Made by a program: the position numbers and the translations under genes
From: Pseudochryseolinea flava
Lineage (GTDB): Bacteria; Bacteroidota; Bacteroidia; Cytophagales; Cyclobacteriaceae
Direction of reading: 5' to 3'
Length of the DNA stretch: 64,000 nucleotides
NCBI RefSeq assembly: GCF_003286915.1
Contig: NZ_QMFY01000005.1
Span: forward strand, 337,168-401,167
Notes under the pieces: model-generated
What the model was told of the DNA's origin: nothing
The model's database searches: none
The model's input: the letters and a program-made list of their open reading frames with translations, nothing else
In this document: positions 30,037 to 39,148 of the stretch, piece after piece
Position numbering within the stretch: the first letter of the stretch is position 1
Layout of the letters: each line of letters begins with the position of its first letter

Positions 30037-30231
30037 TTATACCCAAACCTAGTTGAGAGAATCTCAACGCGACAAAGATGTGGAAGGCGGATAACATAAG
30101 AGAATAATGCATAAAGAATTTAGCGCAAATACCCTATGGAGTGGAGGCTCATACCCTGAACAGGGGAGGCTTTTGTCCTGATGACTAAGCGCGCCGCGTG
30201 CGAATAACGAATTTTAAAATCTTTGAAATCT

Positions 30232-30284
30232 GATAACGACAACCGACAACGAATAACTGATAACCGATAACTTATACCGATAAC
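30232..30284. repeat. GATAAC-like short tandem repeats upstream of ssrA
   Basis: Seven degenerate 6-8 bp units built on GATAAC / GACAAC / AATAAC precede the tmRNA promoter. Such runs are scattered between genes in Cytophagales. They could serve as a binding region or be neutral repeats. Confidence 0.5.
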
Positions 30285-30290
30285 TTTCGT

Positions 30291-30298
30291 TATATTTG
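30291..30298 (+). promoter_or_regulatory. Candidate -7 box of ssrA
   Basis: TATATTTG fits TAnnTTTG, about 58 bp before the mature tmRNA 5' end. That would give a short 5' leader to be removed by RNase P. No strong TTG at -33. Confidence 0.4.
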
Positions 30299-30355
30299 TA
30301 ACCTTCTAATTCAAACGGCAGGAAATTGATTAGAGATGTTCATTGAAGACACACC

Positions 30356-30745
30356 GGGGCCGACCGGTTTTGACAGGATGCGTAATGATGTATGTAAGCA
30401 TGCAGGCTCGTGGGATGAGAGCCTTGAAAGATAGTTCCGAATCATACTTGGCGAGTCTAACTACGCCATGGCTGCTTAATCTGTCCTAAGGATAGATTAG
30501 CCTCGTCCCGATAAGATCGGGAAAGCCATCGTCGCTCAGTGCCTCTGATCTGCCGGTGCTGGTTAAGCGATGTCGTAATGCAGAACTGCTCCGTGTGATG
30601 CTATTAAGCGCGGCTAAGATCAATAGATAAGTCGAAGTTTAGGATGTTGGTGTCCTTGCTTCTTCCGACAATGAAAATCCAACTAAGCATGTAGAAAGTA
30701 CCTCCTTATCTTCTCTGGACGAGAGTTCGATTCTCTCCGGCTCCA
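30356..30745 (+). ncRNA. ssrA: Transfer-messenger RNA (tmRNA)
   Basis: Rescues stalled ribosomes. The 5' end GGGGCCG pairs with the 3' end CGGCTCC (one G-U) to form the tRNA-like acceptor stem, with T arm GAGAGTTCGATTCTCTC and discriminator A; the CCA is not encoded. The tag reading frame runs 30450-30479: GGC GAG TCT AAC TAC GCC ATG GCT GCT TAA, giving GESNYAMAA, a variant of the Bacteroidota GENNYALAA tag. The 3' end is the integration site of the downstream island. Confidence 0.96.
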
Positions 30746-30746
30746 C
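30722..30746. repeat. attL core: left copy of a 25-bp direct repeat in the ssrA 3' end
   Basis: Identical over 25 bp to 63085-63109. It covers the T arm and 3' acceptor strand of tmRNA (starts AGAGTTCG, ends GGCTCCAC). Tyrosine recombinases often use exactly this part of ssrA. Confidence 0.88.
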
Positions 30747-30768
30747 TATTGCCTTATTAAATCTAATC

Positions 30769-30810
30769 AAACCCTTGTAATCTTTATGATTTCAAGGGTT
30801 TTTGTTTTTA
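30769..30810 (+). terminator. Terminator now following ssrA, supplied by the island
   Basis: Stem AAACCCTTG (30769-30777) / CAAGGGTTT (30793-30801), 15-nt loop, tail TTTGTTTTT. It lies inside the island, just past the left attachment core. Confidence 0.7.
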
Positions 30811-30847
30811 TACCCCCCTAAAACATTCATCTAAAATCATATTTCAG

Positions 30848-30860
30848 GATCGCGATTCGG
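30848..30860. repeat. GATCGCGATTCGG motif near the left end, possible integrase arm site
   Basis: The same 13-bp motif with two variable bases recurs near the two right ends (49930 and 63018). Location between core and integrase gene fits an arm-type binding site. Confidence 0.5.
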
Positions 30861-31007
30861 ATCGTGATAGCTCAACCGCAAAACACGATCCGATTTCTTC
30901 ATAACTACCTGAAAATCTAATCACAACACCATCACACGTTGTGAAAAAAATCCATTCAGAATCTTCAAAATAAAGTTATCGGATTCTTGTCCGCAAATAA
31001 ATGATTT

Positions 31008-32243
31008 ATGAAAACAGAAACATATTCAGTTATCGCAACAATCAAGCATGAGAAACGAATGTTTGAGCGAGGAGCAATCATCTACATACGAATCACCATT
31101 AATGGAAAGCGCACGGAAATATCTATTAAAAGGAAGATAGAGAGAGAGAGATGGGATTCAAATGCAGGTAGGGTTAAAGGAACGAAAGAAGACGCACGGG
31201 AGATCAATTCGCTTATTGACACTTGGATTTTCAAAATCCACAAGGCCTATAAAGATTTAATTCAAAAGGATCATATTGTGAACGGCGAAATGATAAAAAA
31301 CATTTTACTAGGTATAAATGAAAATAAGAAAAGTTTACTCCAGGCATTTGTTACGCACAACGAAATCATACGAAGTAGAATTGGAATTGACTTTTCAAAG
31401 TCGACGTTCACTCGGTATGAAACCACAAAAGATCATGTTTCTAACTTCTTAAAATATTTCTATAAAGTCGAGGACGTGTTATTTGATAAACTTAGCTATT
31501 CCTTCATTACAGATTTTGAGCATTATTTAAAAGTGGTAAGAAAATGCAATCACAACAGTACTTTGAAATACATTCGCAATTTCCGCAAAATCATCAATGA
31601 TGCAGTTCGTCGTGATTGGCTCCACACTGATCCCTTTAAAGCGTACAAAGTAAAACTAAAAGACACCAAGAGGACTTTTCTCACTAAAGAAGAGTTGCAA
31701 GCTATTGAACAAAAGGTACTCGGAAATGAGCGGCTAACTCAGGTACGAGATGTGTTTGTATTCTGCTGTTATACAGGATTAGCACACGTTGACGTTACAA
31801 AACTTTCTCCGAAGCAAATTGTGCTGTCTAATGACGGACAATGCTGGATTAACATAGACCGTACAAAGACTGGAAATCCTTCAAACATCCCACTACTCCC
31901 AAAAGCTTTGCAATTAATTGAGAAGTATAAAGCAAATCCGATGGCTGTGAGTCGGAACAAATCATTTCCTGTTATTACAAATCAGCGCATGAATGGATAT
32001 TTGAAAGAAGTCGCAACGCTCTGTGGAATCGATAAAAAACTAACTTTCCATGTAGCACGGCATACTTTCGCTACAACCGTTACTCTGTCAAATGGAATTT
32101 CACTTGAGACTGTTAGCTCAATGCTCGGACACAAAAATTTTAAGACGACCCAGATATATGCGAAGGTAGTTCAGGAGAAAATTAGTGCAGAAATGAAGGA
32201 ATTACAGCGTAAACTATCAGATGCCAGCGGGATCACAGGTTGA
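31008..32243 (+). CDS. int: Tyrosine recombinase / integrase (intact)
   Basis: 411 residues in the three-domain layout common in Bacteroidota integrases: arm-binding domain (to about 95), SAM-like core-binding domain (about 110-210), catalytic domain (about 225-400). The C-terminal motifs are HVARHTF (HxxR), MLGHKNFKTTQIYAKV (His and nucleophile Tyr). The first catalytic arginine is not in its usual TGLR position (TGLAHVD here), as in the CTnDOT-like group. It probably catalyses recombination at ssrA. Confidence 0.93.
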   Translation: MKTETYSVIATIKHEKRMFERGAIIYIRITINGKRTEISIKRKIERERWDSNAGRVKGTKEDAREINSLIDTWIFKIHKAYKDLIQKDHIVNGEMIKNILLGINENKKSLLQAFVTHNEIIRSRIGIDFSKSTFTRYETTKDHVSNFLKYFYKVEDVLFDKLSYSFITDFEHYLKVVRKCNHNSTLKYIRNFRKIINDAVRRDWLHTDPFKAYKVKLKDTKRTFLTKEELQAIEQKVLGNERLTQVRDVFVFCCYTGLAHVDVTKLSPKQIVLSNDGQCWINIDRTKTGNPSNIPLLPKALQLIEKYKANPMAVSRNKSFPVITNQRMNGYLKEVATLCGIDKKLTFHVARHTFATTVTLSNGISLETVSSMLGHKNFKTTQIYAKVVQEKISAEMKELQRKLSDASGITG

Positions 32244-32259
32244 CAAACCAAAACACTCG

Positions 32260-32296
32260 AAAGCTCACAAAATTGATTTTTGTGGGCTTTTTTGTT
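32260..32296 (+). terminator. Terminator after the intact integrase gene
   Basis: Stem AAAGCTCACAAAA / TTTTTGTGGGCTTT with short loop and T6 tail. Confidence 0.7.
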
Positions 32297-32482
32297 TTAA
32301 ACGTAGTTCGAAAAAGTCACCGATTCTCAATCGTCTGGTGAGCAGATCGGGAGCAGCAGCTCTCAGAAAATTTTTGCTCACCAGAACTCACCGAAGAGGG
32401 TCATTATCAAGTAGTTCAGCAAATGAACATCTTGATTCAGCAAAGACATCAAAGGAAATTTATTAACCATTAAAATTTCTGT

Positions 32483-33706
32483 TTGATGAACAAATCATTG
32501 AAAGTGCTCTTCTTTTTAAGAACTAGAACGAGCTATGTGAGTGGACCGGCACCGATCTACATGAGAGTAACTGTTGGAGGCGACCGTTTCGAAATGGCAA
32601 CGCAGCGAGAAGTTGATCCTGAGAAGTGGGATAACAAAGCTTGCAGAATGGTATATTCTAAAAAGAATCTACACGCGAATTGAATTACTATCTCGACATG
32701 CTTCAGGGAAGAGTTTTTGAAGCACAACGCGAGATGATGTTGAAAGGAATTGAAATCACCGCCAACAAAGTCAAAAATTTTCTTCAAGGTAAAGACATCA
32801 AGGATTGCAAAACGCTCCTGGAAGTTTACAAAGAACACGTTGAAGAAATAAAAGCACTCGTTGGCAAAGAGTATGCGAAAGGAACATTGAAACGATACAA
32901 GTCCGCGCTTAATTCTTTGGAAGATTACTTGAAGCACAAGAGAGTAGTCGACATCCCTTTGGATAAGCTCAATCATCAGTTCATTACCAGCTATGAATTC
33001 TTTTTAAAATCCGTTCGCAACATGGATCACAATACCGCGATGGGTACAATCAAAAAATTAAAGAAGATCGTTCGCATTTGTGTTGCCAACGAATGGATTG
33101 ACAAAGACCCGTTCATGAGTTTCAAAGTAAAGATCCGCGAAACGAATAGGCCGTATTTACTTCAAGATGAACTGGATAAGATTATCGCTTTGAAATTTTC
33201 TGCAGAACGCCTCGCTACCGTGCGTGACATTTTCGTTTTCTGTTGTTACACCGGTCTCGCTTACGCGGATGTACAAAAATTACGAAGAGTTGATATTGTG
33301 ATTGGCCACGATGGTGAGAAGTGGATTCATACTGAACGCGTGAAAACAGAAACTGCAACACGTGTTCCGCTTTTACCGCAAGCACTGAAGAAACATGGAT
33401 ACTTACAAAGAGCATCCGCAGTGTGTGAATGAAGGGAAACTCTTGCCGGTCTCCAGTAATCAGAAAATGAACGAGTACTTAAAAGAGATTGCAGACCGAT
33501 GTGAAATCAATAAGAAGATGACGTTTCATACGGCACGGCATACTTTTGCGACCACAGTTACTCTAACGAACGGGGTACCGATTGAAACGGTGAGTAAAAT
33601 GCTTGGACATAAGACACTGAGGACAACGCAGCAGTATGCAAAGATTCTGGATCAGAAGGTGAGTGAGGATATGAAGGCTTTAAAAAGGAGATTAAATCTA
33701 GGATGA
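32483..33706 (+). pseudogene. Second tyrosine recombinase, two frameshifts
   Basis: Three overlapping pieces in different frames (32483-32683, 32680-33432, 33395-33706) together cover a full-length relative of the neighbouring integrase: MRVTVGGDRFEMATQREVDPEKW, then ELNYYLDMLQGRVFEAQREM, RDIFVFCCYTGLAYADV, and finally HTARHTFATTV and MLGHKTLRTTQQYAKI. Frame changes occur near 32680 and near 33390 (one extra base before ATG GAT ACT). Active-site residues in the last piece are intact, so decay is recent, unless these are assembly errors. Confidence 0.85.
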
Positions 33707-33775
33707 AATACTGTTTTAGTATATTTAATAAAGATCATTAACACGATTTGATTCCGGAGTTTAACCCGACCCCCA

Positions 33776-35839
33776 ATGATTATTACTTCAGTTAGCCACA
33801 GAGATGAAATGTTGCACAAAGTCATCACATTAGGTGACAAGAACAAACAAACATTAGGAATGTTGCCGGAAGGAGCGTTTCACCAACATGCACGAAGGAA
33901 AACCATACTTGCTGCGATTGATGACGGCAAACTTGCTGGGTATTTGTTATACCGAATCTCTCAGAAAAAACGGTTCGTTAGCATCACCCATCTATGTGTT
34001 TCTCCTGAGTATCAAGGACGGGGTATTTCAACCTCTCTACTAATGGAACTAAAGGGTAAGTACAAAGATGTCTTTAGCGGAATGATGCTGTCATGTCGCG
34101 CTGACTATTCTCATGCATCCAGGTTATGGGAAAAATTCGGATTCAAGGCGCGGACAAAAAAACGCAGCCGAGCAAAGAAAGAATTTTATCTGGTGAAATG
34201 GATATATGATTTTGGTAATCCGAACTTGTTCTCAGATTTGCCGTCAGAAGGTCAGAAAATTCGAGCGGTATTAGATTCTAGCGTCTTGATCAAGCTCTCG
34301 GAGTCTTCCACAAGGGAAAGTGCAGAAGTCCACTCACTAGAGGCTGACTGGCTAGAGGATGAAGTTGAGTTTGTTTGTACGCAGGAGGTTTTCAACGAAA
34401 TAAATCGCGATGAGAATTTGTTACGGGCGCAAAAGACACGCGATTTTCTGCGAAAATTTGAAGTTATAAATTTTAGGCCTGATTTGCGTGACCGACTCGC
34501 AGAAGAACTAAAGCTTCTTATTAAGGGCAAGACGGATAACGCGGAATCAGATCGTAAACAAATAGCTGAGGCAATGGCTGCTGGAGTAATGTATTTTGTG
34601 ACATTGGACCAAGAACTCCTCGATCTCAACGAAAGTTTGTATCAAAAGTATTCCATCGAAATTTTGCGCCCTGTAGAATTTGTATTGTTAGTTGATGAAG
34701 TCTCAAACTCATTGGACTATCGATCATTTCGACTCGCTGGTGCAGACTACGATACTTCGAGAATTCGGGGTGAGGATATTGAACCTTTAGTTCGAAGTTT
34801 TTCAGGGTGTGTCCCAAATGAAACACGACAGGAGTTGCGAACAATGATTTCGGAATGCGCGAACGACGTTACTAAGGGGCTCGTCCGTGTTGTTCGAGAT
34901 AAAACAGCAGAAGCGATTGCCTCTTATGGAATTGTACTTCACGAATCCAATTTGATCGTGAGATTCATAAGAATAAAAAGAACCAACATTTCAAGTGTGC
35001 TATTTCAGCAGCTAATTCGTGACATTATTTTACTGGGCATTAGGAAGGCATGTAACACCATCGTAGTAAAAGAAATACAGTTACTAGATGATGAAAAGCT
35101 GATGCTGCAGGCGTTGGGTTTTGACCTTTGTGCCGCCGCATGGAGAAAGATATGCTTAACAGGATTCATGCCGTTGAGCGACGTATTGTCACATATAGTC
35201 GTCAAAAATGGACTGAATATCCCAGCGAGTTTGTTTGTGCTCAGTGATGGTACGGTCAAAACAAATTTAGTGGCTGATTTAGAGCGGAAACTATGGCCGC
35301 TAAAAATCGAAGATCTCGATCTACCAGTTTATATCATTCCAATTCGACCGCTTTGGGCGGCTCAATTGTTCGATTTCTATATTGCTAATGTGAGCCTCTT
35401 TGGCGCTACACCAAGTTTAGCGTGGAGTCGGGAAAATATTTATTATAGAAGTGTGAACCCCGTGTCAGAGAAAGCTCCTGCGAGAATTCTTTGGTACGTA
35501 AGCTCGGAAGAAAAGGTGATTGGCAGATCGCGAGGTATTGTAGCGACATCTTACCTCGACGAAGTTTATGTCGACCGAGCTAAAGATATTTTTCGTAAAT
35601 ATAAGCGATTCGGAGTTTATGAATGGAAAGACATCTACCAACTGGCTGACGGAGCGGTTCTGTCCGAGATTAAAGCATTGAAATTTAGCGATACTGAAGT
35701 TTTTAGAAACGTCGTTACCTTGGATAAAATTAATGAAATAATGATCAAGAATAACAGACGAACAAATACGTTTGCCTCACCAGTTGAAGTTTCAATTGCT
35801 ATATTTAAGGAAATTTACGTGACCGGAAAAAATGAGTAA
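33776..35839 (+). CDS. GNAT-PIN multidomain protein
   Basis: 687 residues. Residues about 1-150: GNAT acetyltransferase fold with acetyl-CoA loop LCVSPEYQGRGIS. Residues about 160-310: PIN-type nuclease (AVLDSSVLIKLSES, acidic VFNEINRDEN, DNAESDRKQIAEAM, YFVTLDQELLDL). Residues about 360-480: a second, degenerate GNAT-like fold (LQALGFDLCAAAWRKI). The C-terminal 200 residues are unassigned. The stop overlaps the ASCH gene by 8 bases. A GNAT-PIN plus ASCH pair suggests RNA targeting, possibly a toxin/defence role; this is inference. Confidence 0.8.
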   Translation: MIITSVSHRDEMLHKVITLGDKNKQTLGMLPEGAFHQHARRKTILAAIDDGKLAGYLLYRISQKKRFVSITHLCVSPEYQGRGISTSLLMELKGKYKDVFSGMMLSCRADYSHASRLWEKFGFKARTKKRSRAKKEFYLVKWIYDFGNPNLFSDLPSEGQKIRAVLDSSVLIKLSESSTRESAEVHSLEADWLEDEVEFVCTQEVFNEINRDENLLRAQKTRDFLRKFEVINFRPDLRDRLAEELKLLIKGKTDNAESDRKQIAEAMAAGVMYFVTLDQELLDLNESLYQKYSIEILRPVEFVLLVDEVSNSLDYRSFRLAGADYDTSRIRGEDIEPLVRSFSGCVPNETRQELRTMISECANDVTKGLVRVVRDKTAEAIASYGIVLHESNLIVRFIRIKRTNISSVLFQQLIRDIILLGIRKACNTIVVKEIQLLDDEKLMLQALGFDLCAAAWRKICLTGFMPLSDVLSHIVVKNGLNIPASLFVLSDGTVKTNLVADLERKLWPLKIEDLDLPVYIIPIRPLWAAQLFDFYIANVSLFGATPSLAWSRENIYYRSVNPVSEKAPARILWYVSSEEKVIGRSRGIVATSYLDEVYVDRAKDIFRKYKRFGVYEWKDIYQLADGAVLSEIKALKFSDTEVFRNVVTLDKINEIMIKNNRRTNTFASPVEVSIAIFKEIYVTGKNE

Positions 35840-36263
35840 GGTTTTGCTGATCTCTGTGCGACCAGAGTTTGCTGAGAAGATACTGAATGGAACGAAAACA
35901 ATCGAACTTAGAAAATCCTCGCCTAATGTTAGTATTGGGGATTTAGTTATTATCTATAGTACCCTGCCTGAAAAAGCTATTGTAGGCACTTGTGTAGTCC
36001 AAGGGATAATGAAAAAGTCGCCACAGCAATTTTGGCGAAGTCACTCAAGAAAGATGGGCATAGATAGAAAACGATATTTCGAATATTTCAAACACTCCAG
36101 TTTTGCAGTCGGAATCGTTCTGACATCAATTGAAAAATTAGACGAAAAAGTTTCGCTTGATCTCGTACGTAAATCGATTCCAAAATTTTCGCCTCCTCAA
36201 ACGTTTAGATATTTGGATCGGTCCCAAATAGCAAGCGTCGGCTTAATGCTTCAACAAGACTGA
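35832..36263 (+). CDS. ASCH/PUA-like RNA-binding protein
   Basis: 143 residues. ASCH landmarks: VLLISVRPEFAEKILNGTKTIELRK at the N-terminus, then GDLVIIYSTLPEKAIVGTCVV. The C-terminal half (FEYFKHSSFAVGIVLTSIEKL, PPQTFRYLDRSQ) matches the COG4933-type predicted regulators. ASCH domains bind RNA or modified nucleotides. It overlaps the upstream GNAT-PIN gene, so the two are coupled and likely act together. Confidence 0.82.
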   Translation: MSKVLLISVRPEFAEKILNGTKTIELRKSSPNVSIGDLVIIYSTLPEKAIVGTCVVQGIMKKSPQQFWRSHSRKMGIDRKRYFEYFKHSSFAVGIVLTSIEKLDEKVSLDLVRKSIPKFSPPQTFRYLDRSQIASVGLMLQQD

Positions 36264-36281
36264 GAATTCAATTATAGAATG

Positions 36282-37136
36282 TTATATAATCCAATTTACC
36301 TTAATACTTTTTGACTCTGGGAGTCCAATTGAAGGGAAATAATATCTGATGAATTCGATTATGATATTTATTCGTGTTGCAACTATTGCAGAATGCTCTC
36401 TGATGTGCTCGATCACGAGCGCAGTAGGATAATACGAAATGTTGTTGATATTGTGGTCAATCAAATTAGTTGTTCTCCAAATTCCACACCCACTTAATCC
36501 GTTAGGCTTAGGTCCTTGTGTGGCAGTTTTCGTTAAGTAATTATGGATTCGTCTCGGCCGATATGCTAATATTTGATGACTTTTTCTTTTGAAGCCATAT
36601 TGATCAAATAGTGACTTGTTGGTATTAAGATTCGTCAAGAAAATAAAAGGATACATTTGTATTTTTTTCTTGTCAGCGTTGAACGAGATCCTCGACGAAG
36701 GATGTCCAGCGATCAAATATTGCTCTTGCTCAGCGTCTTCGTGATCAATGCTAAAGCTAGCCAAGTCATAAAAAGAGAATCTGCCATTAACCCGGGCAAC
36801 GAATTCTTCATCGAGAAGGTAGAAACCGATGTCAAATTTATCTTGATCGACATTCCCTTTTCCAGTCACCGCGGACTGCCCACCAACTGTTAGAAACGTT
36901 TGATCGAAAACCACACCCAATCTTAATTGTTGAAATAATCTCATTGTATGAGCAGCTGTAACGAGAAAATAATGACCATTGTATACGAATAACATCGCGC
37001 TCGATACTGGTCGTAGCATGTTTTTTTTAATTTCTGCGTAAAGGACAGGTGTGTATGCGATGATACGTCGCCCGACTTCCAGCGCATTATCACCAATTAT
37101 ATCGTCCGGGGTATAGATTTTAAAGGTCGACTCCAT
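36282..37136 (-). CDS. Trypsin-like serine protease
   Basis: 284 residues with no signal peptide. The order of His-Asp-Ser is that of chymotrypsin-fold proteases: FLVTAAHTM (His, about 60), DKFDIGFYLLD (Asp, about 105), and PNGLSGCGIW (Ser, about 218; GxSGxG). Cytoplasmic trypsin-like domains often serve as effectors in defence islands. It shares orientation with the two genes upstream (94 bp gap), so it may belong to the same unit. Substrate unknown. Confidence 0.75.
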   Translation of the reverse strand: MESTFKIYTPDDIIGDNALEVGRRIIAYTPVLYAEIKKNMLRPVSSAMLFVYNGHYFLVTAAHTMRLFQQLRLGVVFDQTFLTVGGQSAVTGKGNVDQDKFDIGFYLLDEEFVARVNGRFSFYDLASFSIDHEDAEQEQYLIAGHPSSRISFNADKKKIQMYPFIFLTNLNTNKSLFDQYGFKRKSHQILAYRPRRIHNYLTKTATQGPKPNGLSGCGIWRTTNLIDHNINNISYYPTALVIEHIREHSAIVATRINIIIEFIRYYFPSIGLPESKSIKVNWII

Positions 37137-37230
37137 ATCGTTAACTGGTCAGTAGCATACCTTTCGGAAGTGGGACTGACAAATGGCACAGTATAGTCAC
37201 AAGAGAATTCTTCATGAATTGGCTTCCCGC

Positions 37231-37896
37231 CTATCGCTTTAATTTTCTGCTCGATTTGTTTTTTTTTGGTCGTTCCGATTTTACGATTGCATTCTCTCGT
37301 ACCATTCTTTCAATGGCGATATTATAATGTAACATTTGTCCAAATTGAAAAATATTAAAAATGATTTGCGGTATTGTAACGACAGAAAAAAATGAAAAAA
37401 AGGCCAGACCGATGAATGACACGATGTTGACCCATTTAGCAAAGAGAAATGTCACTTTAACGTCCGATCCAATTTCAATTACTGTTTGAGCACCATATCC
37501 ATATATTAATGCAATAGCTTGGATTAAGATGCTAACGGCAAACACACTACTCATCTTTTGAAATAGAGAAAAGTCGCTATTTTTTTGGGCAATTGTTATC
37601 TTATCTAATATGGACTGAGAATTAAGTCCTATCAATAAAACATAAGCCCCAAGATTGAATCCGAGAATGTCTGGCATTATTTCGACTATTTTGGCAGACA
37701 GATATTCGATAACTCCAAAAATTTCTTTTTCAGTGATAATAATCGTCACAAAAGCCACGGTTGTACCCGCTATGGAGCACCAGAAAATTTTGCTTTTATG
37801 AAAAGGTTTGTTGTCTTGGTAGATTGACCAAAGCAATGACCAGCCGCCAATATGTACAGCACGAAATTTATTAACATCAAATGGTTGCTTCGTCAT
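37231..37896 (-). CDS. Four-helix membrane protein, partner of a DUF4747-like protein
   Basis: 221 residues with four hydrophobic segments (FWCSIAGTTVAFVTIIIT, LGFNLGAYVLLIGLN, FAVSILIQAIALIYGYGA, VNIVSFIGLAFFSFFSVV) and a basic tail (PKKNKSSRKLKR). The start overlaps the upstream DUF4747-like gene by 20 bases. No named family recognised. A small four-helix membrane protein next to a soluble partner resembles the layout of the Kiwa defence system, though sequence similarity is not evident. Confidence 0.75.
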   Translation of the reverse strand: MTKQPFDVNKFRAVHIGGWSLLWSIYQDNKPFHKSKIFWCSIAGTTVAFVTIIITEKEIFGVIEYLSAKIVEIMPDILGFNLGAYVLLIGLNSQSILDKITIAQKNSDFSLFQKMSSVFAVSILIQAIALIYGYGAQTVIEIGSDVKVTFLFAKWVNIVSFIGLAFFSFFSVVTIPQIIFNIFQFGQMLHYNIAIERMVRENAIVKSERPKKNKSSRKLKR

Positions 37897-38752
37897 CGCG
37901 GGAGGGCCTGAACTTTTCTATAATATAATTTACAATGCTAGAATATATTGAGTCTGCATTAGTTTTGTATTCTACCAATAGTGGTGTCTTCTTTGTTGTT
38001 ACCCATTTAATTTTTCCATTCTTCACGATTCGCGCGGACACAATGCCATTATCTTTGGCTAATTCTATTCCTCCTTGAAGGATTTTCTCATTCTCTATTT
38101 TTAGTTCGCCATTGTGGTCGGCTTTTGCATCAACAGCGATTTCACCAATACCGGCGTTACGGAGTGTTTCATCCAGCTCCTCTCCCATGCTTTTTAAGAA
38201 GTCTTCATTAGTGTACGTAACGCGGTAAGAAAGCCTTTTAATTTTATCCGCGCTGTAAATTTCGTTGAGAATGTCTTCACTATTTTCTATCTCAACAATA
38301 ATTTTATCGTCTTCATCTATGATTCTTGCCAATGCTCGTTGTAAAAATACTTTGACATCCTTTATAGTAATCTTACTCTTTTTCAGAATGCAAAGGCGAT
38401 GTGCGTCTGGTATAAATACATAGTGTGTTGCTGTCCATTGTAGTATATTCTCGTTATCTCTGAACTGCGATTCCGTGGTGTTGCTTAAAAGATGAACACG
38501 TGTCCCAGGTTTGTCAAAGTATATGCCTTTACCAATAGTCCCCCGCAAATAGTTTAAGCCCTTTGAGTTTGATCCTTCATTTGCATCAAAGATCATCATA
38601 TGTCGATCTGCACTTACTCTTTCATGGATGCGTTGTTCCGCTAATTTCTTAAACAGCAAATAGTACTCCCGATCGCGGTCGATCTTGGATTTATTTGTTT
38701 GAAGCTTAATATTGAGCACGTAGAATGACAACGGTACTAGATCTGCCGGCAT
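37877..38752 (-). CDS. DUF4747-like protein
   Basis: 291 residues, soluble. Landmarks match DUF4747 as I remember it: an N-terminal SFYVLNIKLQ strand followed by a YLLFKKLAEQR helix, a central THYVFIPDAHRLCIL strand, EDILNEIYSADKIKRLSYRVTYTN, and a C-terminal AKDNGIVSARIVKNGK with TKKTPLLVEYK. DUF4747 proteins occur in phage-defence neighbourhoods. The 20-bp overlap with the membrane protein gene indicates a two-gene unit. Confidence 0.6.
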   Translation of the reverse strand: MPADLVPLSFYVLNIKLQTNKSKIDRDREYYLLFKKLAEQRIHERVSADRHMMIFDANEGSNSKGLNYLRGTIGKGIYFDKPGTRVHLLSNTTESQFRDNENILQWTATHYVFIPDAHRLCILKKSKITIKDVKVFLQRALARIIDEDDKIIVEIENSEDILNEIYSADKIKRLSYRVTYTNEDFLKSMGEELDETLRNAGIGEIAVDAKADHNGELKIENEKILQGGIELAKDNGIVSARIVKNGKIKWVTTKKTPLLVEYKTNADSIYSSIVNYIIEKFRPSRDDEATI

Positions 38753-38880
38753 GATTATTCTTAAAACCTACGCTTTTGTGACTAGGGATTCGGTATGGTT
38801 TAAACTAAGATATTCGTAATGATGAAAAAATGCAACAAATGCTAAATTAATATATGTTGACGAATTTTGCGATTTGTGAC

Positions 38881-39123
38881 CTAATGATCAACCAGTTCAC
38901 TCAGACTTATTTCCAGAGCTTCGGCAATAGCCATTAGAGAAGCAACAGTAGGATTTGTCTTCCCTGCTTCTATTTCATTCACACTACTGTATGGTATTTC
39001 TGCATCGGCAGCGAGTTGTTCTTGGCTAATGCCATGACTTTCCCTGATGGTGCGAATATGCTTGCCTAGTTTAATAAGATGCTTTTGATAGCGTACTCGT
39101 ATTTGCTGTTTTGCCACTATCAA
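38881..39123 (-). CDS. XRE-family transcriptional regulator
   Basis: 80 residues, a single helix-turn-helix domain (LGKHIRTIRESHGISQEQLAADAEIPYSSVNEIEAGKTNPT). Divergent from the next gene, with two palindromic operators in the gap, so it probably represses itself and that gene. Confidence 0.9.
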   Translation of the reverse strand: MIVAKQQIRVRYQKHLIKLGKHIRTIRESHGISQEQLAADAEIPYSSVNEIEAGKTNPTVASLMAIAEALEISLSELVDH

Positions 39124-39148
39124 ATAAACAGCTAAAATATTTTTGTGG

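Noticed and set aside
37231..38752. Direct assignment as Kiwa (KwaA/KwaB)
   Set aside because: Only the architecture is similar; the soluble protein looks like DUF4747 rather than the KwaB family, and gene order is reversed.
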